Of a DNA stretch of 19,590 bases, positions 6,642 to 13,924 are shown one piece after another. Numbering within the stretch: position 1 is the first letter of the stretch; every line of letters begins with the position of its first letter. The translations under genes were made by a program, and so were the position numbers. The notes under the pieces were generated by a model. It saw nothing but the letters and a program-made list of their open reading frames with translations. It did not search any database and was not told the DNA's origin. The stretch is from JBDKTK01 sp039680225. Its GTDB lineage: Bacteria; Desulfobacterota; Syntrophia; Syntrophales; UBA4778. The stretch is taken from positions 1 to 19,590 of the forward strand of contig JBDKTK010000371.1 in NCBI GenBank assembly GCA_039680225.1. The letters are read 5' to 3'.

Positions 6642-7346
6642 ATGGACTTGGGACTGCTATCCGGATTTGTACAGGGAATAGGCATTTTTTTCAAAAAAAT
6701 TACCGGGAAGCCTTTGATTCTGGGCCTGATCGCCGGGCTCATCCTCAGCCTGGTCCTGGGCGGGCTTACCGACGAGGTGCTGGAACAGGAGAGCATAGTC
6801 GACCTGGACAAATGGGTCCTGGAGCACACCAGCCTGGTCCAGAGCCCCGGCCTGACGCGCGCGATGATTTTTATCACCGAACTGGGCGGAGTTTATTTCA
6901 TCTGGCCCTTAACGGCTGTATCCGTAGCCTGGCTGATATATAGAAGGCGAAGGGAAGAGACGAAGTTTGTTGCGTCAGTCATGGCGGGCGGCGGCATTCT
7001 CAATCTTGTCCTGAAGAACGCCATCCAGAGGGCCAGGCCCATCCCCCCGGGCGGCACGGAACTGGTGCAGGTGTGGGGGTGGGCATATCCAAGCGGGCAC
7101 GCCTTTTTGTCCGTGGTCTTTTATTTCTCTGCCGCCTATTTTATTTCCAGGAGGTCCGGATCCAAAATCGTCAGCCTGCTGGCGTTTGCAGCTGCATTTT
7201 GCATTTCGTGCGCTGTCGCCCTGAGCAGAGTTTACCTGCAGGTGCATTATCTGAGCGATGTTTTGGCGGGATTCCTCGCAGGCCTCACCTGGTTTGTGCT
7301 TTGCCTTGCCATACTGGAGAATGCCCGGGGAAAGGCTATAAAATAA
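6642..7346 (+). CDS. PAP2-family membrane phosphatase
   Basis: A 234-residue integral-membrane phosphatase of the PAP2 superfamily, which hydrolyses lipid phosphates or pyrophosphates such as undecaprenyl pyrophosphate, phosphatidylglycerol phosphate or lipid A phosphates. All three signature motifs are intact: KNAIQRARP (125-133), YPSGH (149-153, catalytic His 153) and SRVYLQVHYLSD (195-206, His 202 and Asp 206). About six hydrophobic segments are seen, beginning at about 24-41 and 74-100. Length is typical. The ATG has AAGGACC eight bases upstream. It stands alone, with the divergent dehydratase operon on one side and a 279-base gap on the other. The exact lipid substrate cannot be told from sequence. 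Confidence 0.92.
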   Translation: MDLGLLSGFVQGIGIFFKKITGKPLILGLIAGLILSLVLGGLTDEVLEQESIVDLDKWVLEHTSLVQSPGLTRAMIFITELGGVYFIWPLTAVSVAWLIYRRRREETKFVASVMAGGGILNLVLKNAIQRARPIPPGGTELVQVWGWAYPSGHAFLSVVFYFSAAYFISRRSGSKIVSLLAFAAAFCISCAVALSRVYLQVHYLSDVLAGFLAGLTWFVLCLAILENARGKAIK

Positions 7347-7414
7347 AATCTGTCCTGCCGCCTGTTTCCCCTGCCGGCGGCATCCCATCCATGGTATCCC
7401 AATCCCATCCGTGC

Positions 7415-7441
7415 TTGACAACATTCCTTCAATCAGATAAA
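7415..7441 (+). promoter_or_regulatory. Possible promoter of the OmpA-like lipoprotein gene
   Basis: TTGACA (7415-7420) followed after 15 bases by GATAAA (7436-7441). The spacing is short, and the leader to the GTG start would be about 180 bases. It is the best match in the 279-base gap, but weak. Confidence 0.3.
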
Positions 7442-7625
7442 CGAACACAGCTCTGCGCTTTCCTGCAAAGGTTTCAACCGTGCAGGAGAGCACAAATGTA
7501 TTTTTAGTCCGGTTATTCCATTCTCCGTCCTGCGCTTCGTTTTCTCCTGCTTCATCCGATGGCCTTCAATGCCGATATCGGCGCCGGCGTGATTTCAAAC
7601 AAAAAAAACAAGAAGGGAGAATCCT

Positions 7626-8279
7626 GTGAACGGGAAAATTTTATCTGTTTGCGCGTGCGTTTTGCTCCTGGCGGCCTGCGCGACGGACACTCAGACAAAA
7701 ACTCAAAAAGGCGCTATATACGGGACAGCGGGGGGCGCCGCTGCAGGAGCTGTCGCAGGACAGGCTATCGGCCACAATACGAAAAGCACCCTGATCGGCG
7801 CCGCAATAGGCGCGGCGATTGGAGGGCTCGGGGGCGCCGGCATAGGCAAGATGATGGACAACCAGGAAAAGCAGATGCGGGAGGCCCTGGCTGCCTCGGA
7901 AGCCGCTTCCGTATCGAGGGAAGGCAATCTCCTGGCCGTAACCTTCAGAAGCGATTTTACGTTCGATACCAATTCAACCGTGGTCAAGCCGGGGCTCCAG
8001 GCGGAAATCAAAAGGGTGGCTGCAATCCTGAACCAATACCCGAATACTCTCGTAAGGGTGGAAGGCCACACGGACAGCGTGGGGACCAATGAATACAATA
8101 TGGGCCTGTCCAAACGGCGCGCCGATTCAATAGAAAAGCTGCTTGTCCGGCGCGGCGTATCGGAGAGCCGCATTGAATCGGTGGGTTTTGGGGAGTCAAT
8201 GCCCGTGGCGGCCAACAGCACCGAAGCCGGCCGCCTCAGGAACAGGAGAGTGGAAATAAAGATAGCGCCGCAGGCCTAG
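7626..8279 (+). CDS. OmpA-domain outer-membrane lipoprotein with glycine zipper
   Basis: A 217-residue lipoprotein resembling YiaD-type proteins. It should be anchored in the outer membrane by its lipidated N-terminus and bind peptidoglycan through its OmpA domain, tying envelope layers together. The signal peptide ends in the lipobox LAAC (Cys18). Residues about 28-78 form a glycine-zipper segment (repeated GAAxGAxxG) that may insert in or oligomerise at the membrane. About 100-215 is the OmpA C-like domain, with VRVEGHTDSVG, NMGLSKRRADS and the terminal GRLRNRRVEI, including the Asp and Arg expected to grip diaminopimelate. The start is GTG with AAGGGAGAATCCT upstream. It is a single gene, closed by a hairpin at 8296-8323. 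Confidence 0.92.
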   Translation: MNGKILSVCACVLLLAACATDTQTKTQKGAIYGTAGGAAAGAVAGQAIGHNTKSTLIGAAIGAAIGGLGGAGIGKMMDNQEKQMREALAASEAASVSREGNLLAVTFRSDFTFDTNSTVVKPGLQAEIKRVAAILNQYPNTLVRVEGHTDSVGTNEYNMGLSKRRADSIEKLLVRRGVSESRIESVGFGESMPVAANSTEAGRLRNRRVEIKIAPQA

Positions 8280-8295
8280 AAAAATGACATCTGAA

Positions 8296-8323
8296 AAGCG
8301 CCGGACATTCCTGCCCGGCGCTT
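8296..8323 (+). terminator. Hairpin after the OmpA-like gene
   Basis: AAGCGCCGG and CCGGCGCTT form a perfect 9-bp stem around a 10-base loop, 17 bases after the stop codon. No T tract follows, so termination may be weak or the hairpin may protect the mRNA end. Confidence 0.55.
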
Positions 8324-8360
8324 CCGCTCTGCGGACCGTCCGTTTGTAAAGTGTTTGTAA

Positions 8361-8389
8361 TTGACATGGCCGGGTGCTTTCCATATACT
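8361..8389 (+). promoter_or_regulatory. Strong sigma-70-type promoter of the rubrerythrin gene
   Basis: TTGACA (8361-8366), a 17-base spacer and TATACT (8384-8389): eleven of twelve consensus bases at ideal spacing. The start would be near 8396, leaving a 46-base leader before the ATG at 8442. No obvious operator overlaps it, which suggests high constitutive expression. Confidence 0.8.
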
Positions 8390-8441
8390 TTTTCCGTGAA
8401 GCGAGTTGGATGTCGGAATCCCAAACAAAAGGAGATCGAAA

Positions 8442-8897
8442 ATGAGCCCGGATGAATTCAAAATAATTATTTCCAAGGCGATCGGCGCGGAAGTTTCGGC
8501 ATTTGAGTTCTATAACAGCGTCTCTGAGAAAGTAAAGGATCCCAACCTGAAGGCCCTCTTCAGGGAGCTCGCCTCGGAAGAGGCAAAGCACAAGCGCACG
8601 CTGGAAGGCTTCCTTGCCAAGGCCCCGGATGAACTTCATTTCGCACCGGCAGCGGACTACCGGGTCGTCGATTCCCTTGCCACGCCGGCGCTGACCCTGG
8701 ACCTCAAGCCCATCGACGGGCTGGTGATTGCGATAAAAAAAGAACTCGAAGCCATGCAGATGTACACACAGCTTGCCAATGCGAACGCGGATGATGCCCA
8801 GAAGAAGGTTTTTCTAGAGCTCGCATCGATGGAGCGCGGCCACAAGAACAGGCTGGAGGACATTTACACCAACATGGCGTTTCCCGAGGTATGGTAA
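8442..8897 (+). CDS. Rubrerythrin-family diiron protein (no rubredoxin domain)
   Basis: A 151-residue four-helix ferritin-like protein that probably reduces peroxide or protects against oxygen in the cytoplasm of an anaerobe. The diiron ligands form two half-sites: Glu17 with Tyr24 and ExxH at 47-50 (EAKH), then Glu101 with Tyr108 and ExxH at 131-134 (ERGH). The usual C-terminal rubredoxin domain is absent, since the protein ends at FPEVW. It would therefore need a separate electron donor, or act as a ferritin-like sensor. The ATG at 8442 is chosen because AAAGGAGA stands eight bases upstream. A longer reading from a TTG at 8406 would place that ribosome site inside the gene. It is flanked by its own strong promoter and a strong terminator. 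Confidence 0.92.
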   Translation: MSPDEFKIIISKAIGAEVSAFEFYNSVSEKVKDPNLKALFRELASEEAKHKRTLEGFLAKAPDELHFAPAADYRVVDSLATPALTLDLKPIDGLVIAIKKELEAMQMYTQLANANADDAQKKVFLELASMERGHKNRLEDIYTNMAFPEVW

Positions 8898-8910
8898 CTG
8901 ATAATTTCAT

Positions 8911-8965
8911 CAAACAGCAGGGGCCGGCCGGAATCGGTCAACCCCTGCTGTTTGGTTATTTTGAC
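8911..8965 (+). terminator. Rho-independent terminator of the rubrerythrin gene
   Basis: CAAACAGCAGGGG (8911-8923) pairs perfectly with CCCCTGCTGTTTG (8942-8954). The 18-base loop contains CCGGCCGG, and GTTATTTTG follows. It starts 13 bases after the stop codon. Confidence 0.85.
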
Positions 8966-9077
8966 CGGTTTCCGCTTTGACAGCGCTTCTTCAAACTTCC
9001 CGATTGTGTCCCGCCGCAAAAATTGTTATCAGAAATCAGCTCAGGGTAAACCTTAAACATGGAAGGGGTATCATCCC

Positions 9078-11279
9078 ATGGCGCAAAGCAAACACTCAGG
9101 CGATTCCAAGTCCGGCCATAAGTGGACATTTTTCCGGGCGGGCGGCTTTGACCAGGTCCGCCTGGAAACGGGAGCGGACATCATAAACCTGGACCGGCTG
9201 GACCAGAAACTCTGGAGCACCCTGAGCTGTCCGGTGAAAGGGGTTGAATTTGACGCCAGGACACTGGAAATAATCGACAGCGACGGGGACGGGCGCATCC
9301 GCGCGCCGGAAATCCTCGAAGCGGCGAAATGGGCCGGCTCCATGCTGAAGGACCCGGACGACCTGATCAAGGGCGCGCCGGTCCTGCCCCTGTCTTCCAT
9401 AAATGACAAGACGCCGGAGGGAAAACAGCTGCTGGATTCCGCAAAGCACATCCTGTCAAACCTCGGCAAGCCGGACTCCCCGGAAATCTCCATGGACGAT
9501 ATTGCGGACGTTGCGAAAATAATTTCTCTGACGCGCTTCAACGGCGACGGGATAATTCCCGCCGATGCCTCGGAAGACGAGGCGACACGGCAAGTAATCA
9601 CGGATATAATGGAATGTGTCGGATCGGACCCGGACAGGAGCGGGCAGCCCGGCATCTCCCGGGAAAAGCTGGACCTGTTTTTCTCCGAGGCCGCCGCCTA
9701 TTCGGAATGGCAAAAGGAGGCGGAAGACAACAGCCGGTCTGTCTCTCCGTGCGGTGAAGGAACTGCGGGGGCCGCGGCGGCCTTTGCGGCTGTTAAAGAC
9801 AAGGTGGACGATTATTTTACCCGCTGCCGGCTCGCGGCTTTCGACGGGAGGGCCTTGAATGCCTTGAACCGCCAGGAGGAGGAATACATCGCCATTGCGA
9901 ACAAGGACCTCTCCCCATCCCTGGAGGAAATGGCGGGGTTCCCCCTTGCGCTTGTTGAAGTCCGGAAAGCGCTGCCGCTGAAGACGGGGTTGAATCCCGC
10001 CTGGATCGCGGCCATGGGCCGGTTTGATGTCCAGGTGATAAAGCCGATCCTGGGGCACAACACGGCAATGACCGAGAGCGAGTGGGAGCTGATAAAAAAC
10101 AAATTTTCCCCTTATTACGAGTGGCTCTCGAGAAAGGCGGGCCCGGCAGTCGAAAAGCTCGGACTCGAGCGGGTCCGGGAAATATTGAACGGCGGTTCAA
10201 AAGATAAAATTTCGGCCCTCATTGACCAGGACATGGCAAGGGGACCGGAGTTCAACAACATAACCCAGGTCGAAAAACTGGTCCGTTACCACCGCGACCT
10301 GCTGACGCTCCTGACAAATTTCGTCTCCTTCGGAGATTTTTACACCCGCAGGGAAAAGGCCATTTTCCAGGCCGGCACACTCTACCTGGACGGCCGCAGC
10401 TGCGAACTATGCGTGAAGGTCAACGACATCGACCAGCATGCGGCGCTTGCCACGCTGAGCCGTATCTACCTCGCATACTGCAAGTGCACGCGAAACAGCG
10501 GCGCCGAAACGATGACGATAGCCGCAGCCTTTACGGGCGGCGATTCCGATTTCCTCAGGGTCGGGCGCAACGGCATTTTTTACGACCGCAAGGGGCAGGA
10601 CTGGGACGCGACGATTGTCAGGGTAATCGAAAACCCGATCAGCATCCGCCAGGCATTCTGGAGCCCTTATAAACAGATGGCCCAGATGATAGGCAGGCAG
10701 ATCAACAAGCTGGCGGCCGCCCGGGACAAGGCCATCATGGACAAGGCCGCCGCGGGGATCGCGGATTCGACCCAGAAAATTGCGGGCGGAAAACCGGCCG
10801 CGCCGCCGGCACAGGCGCAGCCCTTCGACGCCGCCAAGTTTGCGGGCATCTTTGCCGCCATCGGCCTGGCCGTGGGCTTCATCGGGTCGGCCATTGTGTC
10901 AATGGTGACAGGGTTCCTGAAGCTGGCGTGGTGGCAGATGCCCCTGGTGATAGCCGGATTGATGCTGGTCATTTCAACGCCGTCGGTCGTTATCGCCTGG
11001 CTCAAGCTGAGGCAGCGGACCCTCGGCCCCATCCTTGACGCCAATGGCTGGGCCGTGAACGCGAGGGTGCGCATAAATGTCACGTTCGGCGGTTCGCTTA
11101 CCAAGCTGGCCGCCCTGCCGGAAGGTTCTGTGCGCTCGCTTGAGGACCAATTTGCCGATAAAAAGCAACAGTGGCCGAAAGTCGTTGTCCTGCTGGGCCT
11201 GCTGGGAATTCTCTTCTATTACCTGAACACAAAGGGGCTCATATTCAAGTGGACGGCCGGGTTGCTTGGGCTTAAATAA
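9078..11279 (+). CDS. EF-hand-containing membrane protein, function unknown
   Basis: I do not recognise a named family for this 733-residue protein. Residues 67-78 (DSDGDGRIRAPE) are a canonical EF-hand loop with Asp at 1, 3 and 5, Gly at 6, Ile at 8 and Glu at 12. Two degenerate loops follow, near 153-164 (FNGDGIIP) and 184-196. The middle (about 200-560) is hydrophilic and mostly helical-looking. An Ala/Pro-rich linker (about 570-586) leads to hydrophobic segments at about 588-609, 622-645 and 701-717. There is no signal peptide, so a cytoplasmic Ca2+-binding region anchored through the C-terminus is inferred. GGAAGGGG precedes the ATG. It is a single gene behind the rubrerythrin terminator and convergent with the next two genes. 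A role in calcium sensing is only a suggestion from the EF-hand. Confidence 0.85.
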   Translation: MAQSKHSGDSKSGHKWTFFRAGGFDQVRLETGADIINLDRLDQKLWSTLSCPVKGVEFDARTLEIIDSDGDGRIRAPEILEAAKWAGSMLKDPDDLIKGAPVLPLSSINDKTPEGKQLLDSAKHILSNLGKPDSPEISMDDIADVAKIISLTRFNGDGIIPADASEDEATRQVITDIMECVGSDPDRSGQPGISREKLDLFFSEAAAYSEWQKEAEDNSRSVSPCGEGTAGAAAAFAAVKDKVDDYFTRCRLAAFDGRALNALNRQEEEYIAIANKDLSPSLEEMAGFPLALVEVRKALPLKTGLNPAWIAAMGRFDVQVIKPILGHNTAMTESEWELIKNKFSPYYEWLSRKAGPAVEKLGLERVREILNGGSKDKISALIDQDMARGPEFNNITQVEKLVRYHRDLLTLLTNFVSFGDFYTRREKAIFQAGTLYLDGRSCELCVKVNDIDQHAALATLSRIYLAYCKCTRNSGAETMTIAAAFTGGDSDFLRVGRNGIFYDRKGQDWDATIVRVIENPISIRQAFWSPYKQMAQMIGRQINKLAAARDKAIMDKAAAGIADSTQKIAGGKPAAPPAQAQPFDAAKFAGIFAAIGLAVGFIGSAIVSMVTGFLKLAWWQMPLVIAGLMLVISTPSVVIAWLKLRQRTLGPILDANGWAVNARVRINVTFGGSLTKLAALPEGSVRSLEDQFADKKQQWPKVVVLLGLLGILFYYLNTKGLIFKWTAGLLGLK

Positions 11280-11395
11280 GAAAGTTGTGCATGGAAAGGC
11301 TTTCCATCGGATTCCCGGAAAAACAACCTGGCGGCCCTGATGAGGCCTTCCGGCTGAAACCAGCCCTGTTCTCTTTCCCCGGTTTTATTTTTGGG

Positions 11396-12124
11396 CTACT
11401 TCACCGTATACCCGCGTCCCTCCAGGCAGGCGGCCATGGCGCGCTGGTAGTCGGCCCTTCTCTGCATAATCTCGCTGTCGCCCAGTCCGGCGGGAGGCTG
11501 GGTGGGGTCGAACCCGGTCTGGCCCGCGGCCCATTTGTGGCAGGCATATTTATCATCAGACTGCTGGCGCTCATTTTGCCCCTGGCGCGGATAAACATAA
11601 GCCTGGTCCGCGGGGGGAGGGGGCGCCCCGGCGACCTGCCCCTGCTGCGGCGGGTCGACTACCGCGTAACCGCCCGGAGCTGAGACGTAGTAGACGCTAT
11701 TGGCATAGTAATATGGGACCGCGCCCACCCAGACAGTGGCGTAGAACGGCGGCAGGAAGGGGACAACGATGCCCACCGGAGGCCCGACCACGACAAAGCG
11801 CGGCCCCCAGGGACGGTACCAGACTCCGCCGTGATAGTAGTAGTTAACGCCCCCGTGCACCACGACCCTGTGGCCGGCCGGGACCGTCCTGACGTAATGT
11901 CCGTGGACCGGGTATCGATGGTTATGGCCGTGACGGGTATCCAGGACCCGCCCCCTGGTAATAGGTTGTGCATGAGAGCCGCCGTGCGGTCCATGTACTC
12001 CGGGACCCTGCTGCTGGGCTTCGCGGCCGTAGGCGTCGGCCGTCTGAAAAAACGCCAGCGCGATTCCCAAAAAGAAAACGGCTATATACAGGCCTGCATG
12101 CTTACCGCCCTGTTTGATCAACAT
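11396..12124 (-). CDS. Secreted His/Tyr/Gly-rich protein, DUF6515-like, with C-terminal CHW module
   Basis: A 242-residue exported protein of unknown function. A signal peptide spans about 1-32 (hydrophobic core at 11-27, cleavage near ADAYG). Residues about 40-92 are rich in His and Gly. About 76-157 is a Tyr/Trp/Val/Pro-rich segment (VNYYYHGGVWYRPWGPRF and a following VWVGAVPYYY) like the DUF6515 proteins of Gram-negative bacteria. The C-terminus carries YACHKWAAGQTGFDP (193-207) and DYQRAMAACLEGRGY (225-239), shared with the upstream gene. The ATG at 12124 is chosen because CGGAG lies eight bases upstream and a signal peptide follows at once; an earlier in-frame start would add 30 residues of translated leader. 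It follows the partner gene by 31 bases in one operon. The His-rich part might bind metal. Confidence 0.82.
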   Translation of the reverse strand: MLIKQGGKHAGLYIAVFFLGIALAFFQTADAYGREAQQQGPGVHGPHGGSHAQPITRGRVLDTRHGHNHRYPVHGHYVRTVPAGHRVVVHGGVNYYYHGGVWYRPWGPRFVVVGPPVGIVVPFLPPFYATVWVGAVPYYYANSVYYVSAPGGYAVVDPPQQGQVAGAPPPPADQAYVYPRQGQNERQQSDDKYACHKWAAGQTGFDPTQPPAGLGDSEIMQRRADYQRAMAACLEGRGYTVK

Positions 12125-12155
12125 ATGTCTACTCCGTTTTAATAAACTTTTCTTT

Positions 12156-12686
12156 TTACCGGATGCCGTATCCCCGCCCTTCCAGGCACGCGGACATGGC
12201 CCTGCTGTAATCATATCCTTTTCTCTGCAGCTGGGAGCTTTGGGCCTGCTGCCTGCTGTTATACGCTTCCTCGATTTCCCGGGCTCTCTCCTGCCTTGCG
12301 GAATCGGAAACTGCGCCGATGACCGCTCCCGTAACGCCTCCGACGAGGGCCCCCGCCCCCGCGTTTCTCGGCCCTGCCGCCAGGGCGCCCATTAACGCGC
12401 CGGTAAACCCCAAAACTGCCGTGTCGTGACCGGCGGGGGGCACGGGGACAACAGCCGCCCGCTGCACCGGGACCGAAACCGGCGGCAGGTAGGGATCAAA
12501 CCCCGTCTGCCTTACCGCCCAGCAATGGCACTCGTACCTGTCGCGGTCCTGCTGTTCGGGGCCCTGGCCGTATTTGGGATAGAACGAAACAGGGGCCGCC
12601 GGGCTGCCGGAGGTCCCGGGTCCGGCCCCGAAGACAGGAGAACAGAGGGCAATGATCATTAAAACTGTAAATGCGATGCGGACCAT
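12156..12686 (-). CDS. Secreted glycine-zipper protein with split CHW module
   Basis: A 176-residue exported protein, function unknown. A signal peptide spans about 1-20 (ends SPVFGAG). YECHCWAVRQTGFDP (51-65) and DYSRAMSACLEGRGY (159-173) are the same two blocks seen side by side at the end of the next gene. Here they are separated by about 93 residues containing a glycine zipper (about 93-126, GALMGALAAG to GGVTGAVIGAV) and a charged helix (130-155). The Cys in each block (53, 55, 167) could form disulfides in the periplasm. The ATG at 12686 is preferred to one five codons upstream because GAGGAATAAAGAC fits directly before it, while the earlier ATG has no ribosome site. It is first in a two-gene operon. 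Confidence 0.82.
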   Translation of the reverse strand: MVRIAFTVLMIIALCSPVFGAGPGTSGSPAAPVSFYPKYGQGPEQQDRDRYECHCWAVRQTGFDPYLPPVSVPVQRAAVVPVPPAGHDTAVLGFTGALMGALAAGPRNAGAGALVGGVTGAVIGAVSDSARQERAREIEEAYNSRQQAQSSQLQRKGYDYSRAMSACLEGRGYGIR

Positions 12687-13183
12687 GTCTTTATTCCTCA
12701 TTTATTGAAAGGACCGTTTTATCGGATACGGACAGAAGCAAGACAGGAAGGCGAAAAGATTTTCCGCTCAGGATGAGGGACAGGCACCGATTACTTCGAC
12801 TTCTATTTAACATACTCCAAGCAAAAATCAACAGGAATTTTCTCCCTCCCTTCCTCTGAATCCCTTTACACATATGCATTTGCAAGAATCATGCAAGAGA
12901 AGATACGCCGGAAAACAGGGTGAGAACTGTACACCCCCGTTTTAAACTGGTTAATTTTTATCCATTTTGGGCAAATTGAAAGCGCCTTATTTATCCATCA
13001 CTGCAGGAGCGGGTTGTCCCCCCTCGGGAGGAAATGCAGGGGGGGGCTGGAGAGCCGGTTGGGGCATTCATGGCGATTTGATCAAAGTCATAAACGGCGA
13101 TTCGATCCGATTTACATTTTTCCTGTTCTGTGGAATATTTAAAAAGACTTTTCAAAAAAAAAACGAGATAAAGGAATGGAGCC
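12687..13183. other. 497-base intergenic region between divergent genes
   Basis: Separates the minus-strand CHW-module operon from the plus-strand lipoprotein. The plus-strand promoter candidate is at 13111-13139. On the minus strand TTGATT (12831-12826) and TAAATA (12809-12804), 16 bases apart, are a weak candidate for the operon. TTTGATCAAA (13077-13086) is a 10-base palindrome that could be an operator. The middle part is G-rich, with a run of seven G around 13040. No coding sequence with a plausible start and composition is seen. Confidence 0.6.
13111..13139 (+). promoter_or_regulatory. Putative promoter of the lipoprotein gene
   Basis: TTTACA (13111-13116), a 17-base spacer and AATATT (13134-13139), about 45 bases before the ATG. 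Five of six and four of six consensus matches; an A/T-rich stretch follows. Confidence 0.45.
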
Positions 13184-13696
13184 ATGAAGAAATTTTCCAC
13201 CATGTTGGTCGTGGCCGGCCTTGTCCTCCTCTTGATACCGGGTTGTGCAGGTTTAAAGCCGGGAAAATACGGGTCTCTTCAGGCTGACGCCGCTGTCGAG
13301 CAGGCGTTCCTGGCGGGCACGCTCAAACCGAACCTCACTTACTATTATCTGGCCTCTGAAGACACGCCCTATGTCATTATCGGAGTGGACAAGAACCTCG
13401 TGCTGGACGATGTCCGGGACTGGCGGCTCATGGAACCGCAATTGTCAACCCATCTGCAGCGCGTAGTCAAAACAACTTACGACCGCTGGCGGGCGCAAGG
13501 CTATGACTTCAGGGGTTTCAAAATACTGGACCAGGACAAACGCTATATAGGCGACTGGTATTCCATCTGGGACATCAACATAGTCAACCCCGTTGTCTAT
13601 TCCTCCAAGGACGACCCGGCCCATGTCATAATTTATCCGCCTCCGTTCCCCAGGCTGGAGCCGAGCAGCCCCGGCAGGGACATCAATCACAGGTAG
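13184..13696 (+). CDS. Putative lipoprotein, family not recognised
   Basis: A 170-residue exported lipoprotein. MKKF and a long hydrophobic core are followed by LIPGC, with Cys21 as the likely lipidation site. The mature part is polar and contains a TYYYLASEDTPYVIIGVDKN segment near 52-71, a helix-like MEPQLSTHLQRVVKTTYDRW (about 83-102) and an aromatic stretch YIGDWYSIWDINIV (about 121-134). It ends in a Pro-rich tail. I cannot assign a family. Conserved aromatic and acidic residues suggest a folded periplasmic domain facing the outer membrane. AAGGAATGGAGCC supports the ATG. It is transcribed alone, with a promoter candidate in front and a clear terminator 39 bases behind. Confidence 0.8.
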   Translation: MKKFSTMLVVAGLVLLLIPGCAGLKPGKYGSLQADAAVEQAFLAGTLKPNLTYYYLASEDTPYVIIGVDKNLVLDDVRDWRLMEPQLSTHLQRVVKTTYDRWRAQGYDFRGFKILDQDKRYIGDWYSIWDINIVNPVVYSSKDDPAHVIIYPPPFPRLEPSSPGRDINHR

Positions 13697-13735
13697 GCCG
13701 CAAGGCATAAAGCGCAGCGGGATACAACTAAACAG

Positions 13736-13768
13736 AAAGGAGCCGGGCGCAGGCTCCTTTTCGTTTTT
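13736..13768 (+). terminator. Rho-independent terminator of the lipoprotein gene
   Basis: AAAGGAGCC (13736-13744) and GGCTCCTTT (13752-13760) form a perfect 9-bp stem with a 7-base loop, followed by TCGTTTTT. It is the best terminator in the window. Confidence 0.9.
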
Positions 13769-13860
13769 CAGGACGGGATGCAGTGATATTCCGGCCGCCC
13801 GAGGCCCGCGTCAATCCGTCTTGCTGCCGAACGTAAGCTTTAGCCGCAGTGCCTTTGAAC

Positions 13861-13889
13861 TTGACTTTTTTTGCAATACCCGGAATACA
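13861..13889 (+). promoter_or_regulatory. Possible promoter of chrA
   Basis: TTGACT (13861-13866) with a 17-base spacer to AATACA (13884-13889). The -35 is good, the -10 poor. It lies 36 bases before the chosen start. Confidence 0.3.
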
Positions 13890-13924
13890 GCCCTTACCTT
13901 ATCCGGTCGATTTCGAGGCAGGTT

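Noticed and set aside
8406..8441. TTG start for a longer rubrerythrin
   Set aside because: The ATG at 8442 has AAAGGAGA at proper distance and starts the conserved domain; the extra 12 codons would contain that ribosome site.
9456..10058. A 200-codon minus-strand frame inside the EF-hand gene
   Set aside because: It lies wholly within the 733-codon gene, without a ribosome site or recognisable domain.
12967..13287. A 106-codon frame overlapping the lipoprotein start
   Set aside because: It overlaps the well-supported lipoprotein in another frame and starts in the non-coding G-rich gap; no ribosome site or family features.
13871..13924. TTG start for a longer chromate transporter
   Set aside because: No ribosome site precedes it, it overlaps the likely promoter, and the extra residues are unlike the family's N-terminus.
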